A DNA stretch of 64,000 nucleotides from DAHUXD01 sp963805495 (GTDB lineage: Bacteria > Acidobacteriota > Thermoanaerobaculia > UBA5066 > Gp7-AA6): positions 558,001-622,000 of the forward strand of contig CAWDUQ010000001.1 in assembly GCA_963805495.1 (NCBI GenBank), read 5' to 3'. The translations under genes and the position numbers were made by a program. Numbering within the stretch: position 1 is the first letter of the stretch; every line of letters starts with the position of its first letter. The notes beneath the pieces are model-generated. The model saw only the letters and a list, made by a program, of their open reading frames with translations. It had not been told where the DNA came from and made no database searches. Shown in pieces: positions 61,520 through 64,000 of the stretch.

Positions 61520-62986
61520 TCACTGCATCAATCGCTGGAAGCTCTTCAGGTCGCTGGAGGTCTCGAAGAGAAGGTCCCCGGTCGCGACCGAGACGACGGA
61601 GTAGCGCGGAGCGGGGCCGGGCGTCGTGTTCCACGCGTCGATCGCGAGCCCGAGCCGCTGGCCGTCCTTCGAGAATCCCGCGAGGGACGCGACGACGTGG
61701 GCGAGCACGCGGTCCCGCAGGGGACGGCCCGAGGCGAGGAACGCGACCTCGCGGGCCGGCTCGTCGCGGTCGAGCGAGGTCATGACCGGAACCAGCTGCG
61801 ACGGCCCGGCGACCTCGACCCACGCGACAGTGCGGCCGTCGGGCGAGATCCGCAGCGACCCGGGCACGGGCAGGATGGGGACGGCCGCCTGGCGTGTCTG
61901 AACGTCGCGCGTCGAACCGGCGCGTGTTTCGACCGTCAGCTGCAGGGAGCCGAGCTTGCCCTCGATCCGCACGGCCCGCTCGCGGGCCCCCGAGGCGACC
62001 CGCGCCTCCTGCGGAAAGGCGGGGGAGCCGTCGCCGCGCATCGCGGCGAGGATGGAGGCCCGGGAAGCGAGGCGGCGTCCGTCGGGTGCGCCCGGCGCGA
62101 GCGTCGCGACGCGGGCGCTCGCCGCGGAGAGCCGCGCTCCCAGCCGGGCGAGCTCCTCGGCCTTGCCGAGGGCGAGCAGGTAGCGTCCGATCGCGAGCGA
62201 GGACTCGCCGGCGTGCTCGGCGGCCGAGCGCAGGACCGACGGGTCTTCGGCCGTCTCGAGAAGTCCGAACCAGGCGTTCGCCTCCTGCAGCAGGCCGGCG
62301 AGCGAAGTCGGCCGGTCGCGGTACTGCACCCGCAGGATCCCGGCCCGGGCCCGTTCGCGGGTCCGGGCGCGCTCCGCGCCGGTGTCGCCACCGAGCTCGT
62401 CGACGGCCCGCTGGAAGGCCGCCCCGTCGTAGAAGCCGCGCGTTCCGGAGGGGCCGGTCCGTTCGCTCAGGCCGAGCTCGGCGCGGTACGGCCCGCCCGA
62501 GGCAGCGAGCGCTTCGAGCGTCTCGCCGAGCAGCACCTCGACGTCGGGGTCCGGCGTCTTCGCCTCGCGCAGCCTCTGCGCGGCGCGATCCAGCAGGCCG
62601 GCCGCGAGGAGCCGCTGGGTCTCGTTGTTGGCGAAGGCCCGGCCGACGACCACGAGCTCGCGTGTCGCGTCGGGGGACTGCGGAAAGATCACGACGAGCT
62701 GGCCGGAAATCCAGCCGGCCGGCAGTCCCTTGCCCTCGACCTTCAGGAACCGGTCGCGCGTTTCGAGGAGCGTCAGACGTGTGGCCTGGGGCACACGCGC
62801 CAGGATCTTCGCCTCGCGCGACGGCCTTTCGCGCAGCAGCGCCTCGCGCGGAGTGGTGAAGACGTCGGAGCCGGCCGGGGCGCCCCGTGTCTCGGCCGCG
62901 GCGTAGCCGCAGGCGCCGGCGATGCCGAGCGAAAGGATGAGCGCGATCAGGAGACGGGGAACGAAGGCCCTTGCAAGCTCTTTCAT
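61520..62986 (-). CDS. Exported SH3-domain protein with WD-like C-terminus
   Basis: 488 residues. The start at 62986 is set by AGGAGG six nt upstream and a signal peptide (RLLIALILSLGIAGACGYAAA); an ATG at 63031 overlapping the SPFH stop would add 15 residues but lacks a good site. A bacterial SH3 domain covers about residues 40-105 (TTPREALLRERPSREAKILA), followed by an alpha-helical middle and a C-terminal segment (LRISPDGRTVAWVEVAGP, KDGQRLGLAIDAW) that looks like WD40/PD40-like repeats. It probably binds cell-wall peptides. Role inferred from the neighbouring amidase. Confidence 0.8.
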   Translation of the reverse strand: MKELARAFVPRLLIALILSLGIAGACGYAAAETRGAPAGSDVFTTPREALLRERPSREAKILARVPQATRLTLLETRDRFLKVEGKGLPAGWISGQLVVIFPQSPDATRELVVVGRAFANNETQRLLAAGLLDRAAQRLREAKTPDPDVEVLLGETLEALAASGGPYRAELGLSERTGPSGTRGFYDGAAFQRAVDELGGDTGAERARTRERARAGILRVQYRDRPTSLAGLLQEANAWFGLLETAEDPSVLRSAAEHAGESSLAIGRYLLALGKAEELARLGARLSAASARVATLAPGAPDGRRLASRASILAAMRGDGSPAFPQEARVASGARERAVRIEGKLGSLQLTVETRAGSTRDVQTRQAAVPILPVPGSLRISPDGRTVAWVEVAGPSQLVPVMTSLDRDEPAREVAFLASGRPLRDRVLAHVVASLAGFSKDGQRLGLAIDAWNTTPGPAPRYSVVSVATGDLLFETSSDLKSFQRLMQ

Positions 62987-63027
62987 GATTTCCTCCTTGG
63001 AGGTCGTGGGTTCGGTGTTCACGGCGT

Positions 63028-64000
63028 TCACTGTGCTGGCGTCCGGTGCGGCCTGCTCCGGCGGGCGGCCGCGAGCGCGGTCGTCGGCGCGGGCGGCGGC
63101 TCGGGTGCCGGAGCGACGGCGGGCTGTCCGGCGACGACCCGCCGGTAGACCTCGCCGGTGAAGGCGTCGCCGTCGATCGAGGGCGTCAGGATCACCTGGA
63201 CGCGGTCGGAGAGGCGGTCGGCGAAGGTCTTCGGGATCAGGAGCGGGTTGGCCGAGACGAGCTCGGCTTCGCGCGCGAGGCCCTCGAACTCGGCCTGCGC
63301 CTGGACGCGCGTCGCGTACGCCTCGGCGTCGGCCATCTCCCTGCGGCGCGCGGCGTCCGATTGCGACTGGATGCGCGAGGCTTCCGCGGCCGCCCGCGCG
63401 CGCTGGACGACCGACTGGCGTTCGGCCTCGGCCTCCAGCTTCTTCTGCTGGATCTGCTTCTCCTTGAGGGCCAGCACGTGCTTCATGGCATCGGCCTCGG
63501 CCCGCGCGGCGATCACGCGCTGCGCCGCCGCGGCTTCGGCTTCCTGAACCTGGCGCGCCTTCTGCGCCTCGGCGGTCAGCCGCGTCTCCTCCACCTCCTT
63601 GACCTTGCGCTTGAGCGTCACGTCGAGGCGCTCGGTCGACTGGACCTCGTCGACCATCGCGATGCGCCCCTTCTCGAACTCTGCCGGGAGGATGAGGTCG
63701 CCGATGAGGACCTCCTTGAGAACGACGCCGCTTTCGGCCAGGCGCTGGCGGGCCTCCACGGCCGCGACCGCCGCGAGCTCCTCGCGCTTCTCGGAGACGA
63801 GCCGGCCGACCTCGTAGCGCGGCGAGGCCGACCGGAAGGCGGCGAACAGGACCGGGGCCACGAGCTCGGTTCCGGGGTGGGGCGGCAGGTCCGACCAGTG
63901 CGCGAGCAGCCCCTTCCGGTCGACGGCCCAGCGGGCCTGGACCGTCACGCGGGCGAGGACGCCTTCCTTCGTCGTCAGGTTGAACCCGGCGGCGTCCCCC
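63028..64000 (-). CDS. SPFH/prohibitin-family protein, N-terminus cut by window edge
   Basis: At least 324 residues are visible, and the frame stays open to the window end (DAAGFNLTTKEGVLARVTVQ). The SPFH core (WAVDRKGLLAHW, FRSASPRYEVGRLVSEKREE, SGVVLKEVLIGDLILP) leads into a long Ala/Glu/Gln-rich coiled coil (EETRLTAEAQKARQVQEAEA) and a Pro-rich tail. Such proteins form membrane-associated rings or scaffolds, as in HflK/HflC and flotillins. The membrane anchor lies outside the window. Its stop overlaps the upstream-most ATG of the SH3 gene. Confidence 0.88.
   Translation of the reverse strand, partial: GDAAGFNLTTKEGVLARVTVQARWAVDRKGLLAHWSDLPPHPGTELVAPVLFAAFRSASPRYEVGRLVSEKREELAAVAAVEARQRLAESGVVLKEVLIGDLILPAEFEKGRIAMVDEVQSTERLDVTLKRKVKEVEETRLTAEAQKARQVQEAEAAAAQRVIAARAEADAMKHVLALKEKQIQQKKLEAEAERQSVVQRARAAAEASRIQSQSDAARRREMADAEAYATRVQAQAEFEGLAREAELVSANPLLIPKTFADRLSDRVQVILTPSIDGDAFTGEVYRRVVAGQPAVAPAPEPPPAPTTALAAARRSRPHRTPAQ

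Noticed and set aside
62987..63031. ATG 63031 as start of the SH3 protein
   Set aside because: Although it overlaps the SPFH stop, it lacks a ribosome-binding site, while ATG 62986 has AGGAGG and directly opens the signal peptide.

Overview
This is a GC-rich bacterial window with densely packed genes and no rRNA. The gene content fits a member of the Acidobacteriota, possibly the Thermoanaerobaculia lineage. Supporting signs are secreted proteins with the PCRLADTR beta-rich domain, collagen-like tails, many PAS-rich sensor kinases, the amidase-GerM-RNase PH operon, ferredoxin-linked 2-oxoacid metabolism with NfnAB, and exported peptidases. This assignment rests on gene content only and is tentative.

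Region by region: 1-6 kb holds two collagen-like secreted proteins flanking a large hybrid sensor kinase. 6.2-13.7 kb is a signalling block: an HD-GYP response regulator behind a convincing sigma-54 promoter, an NtrC-type regulator, a hybrid kinase, and a LuxR-type regulator with its HisKA_3 kinase. 13.8-16.7 kb is a ferrous-iron operon (FeoB, a Cys-rich mini-protein, a DtxR-FeoA fusion). 16.7-22.6 kb is redox metabolism (NfnAB and a two-subunit 2-oxoacid:ferredoxin oxidoreductase). 22.7-29.3 kb has an exported PPP-type phosphatase coupled to an ATP/ADP-translocase-like protein with HEAT repeats, an exported kinase-like protein, and a bacterial homologue of cyclic 2,3-diphosphoglycerate synthetase. 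29.3-33.3 kb has two methyltransferases, two small secreted proteins and a deaminase.

33.3-36.5 kb is the most unusual stretch. Two 132-bp inverted copies of a MITE-like element flank an amidohydrolase gene, six tandem copies of a ~158-bp unit built from pieces of tRNA-Pro, the intact tRNA-Pro(UGG) gene, and a small secreted protein. 36.5-40.2 kb is a three-gene operon (cysteine-synthase-like enzyme, PP-loop ATPase, PLP decarboxylase) that looks like a small-molecule pathway. 40.5-45.9 kb is an amidoligase island (esterase, two ATP-grasp-type proteins, a GCS2 carboxylate-amine ligase, an M29-type aminopeptidase). 45.9-52.2 kb carries an S9 peptidase, CorA, an M13 peptidase lipoprotein and a secreted protein. 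52.3-56.6 kb carries Lon and a SpoIIE-type phosphatase separated by a REPIN-like element. 56.3-64 kb holds small metabolic genes and the RNase PH-GerM-amidase-SH3-SPFH run, truncated by the window end.

Two genome-wide signals stand out. At least eleven genes have a TANNNT box 6-9 nt before the start codon, suggesting leaderless mRNAs. A 17-bp imperfect palindrome recurs in five intergenic regions, including upstream of feoB.
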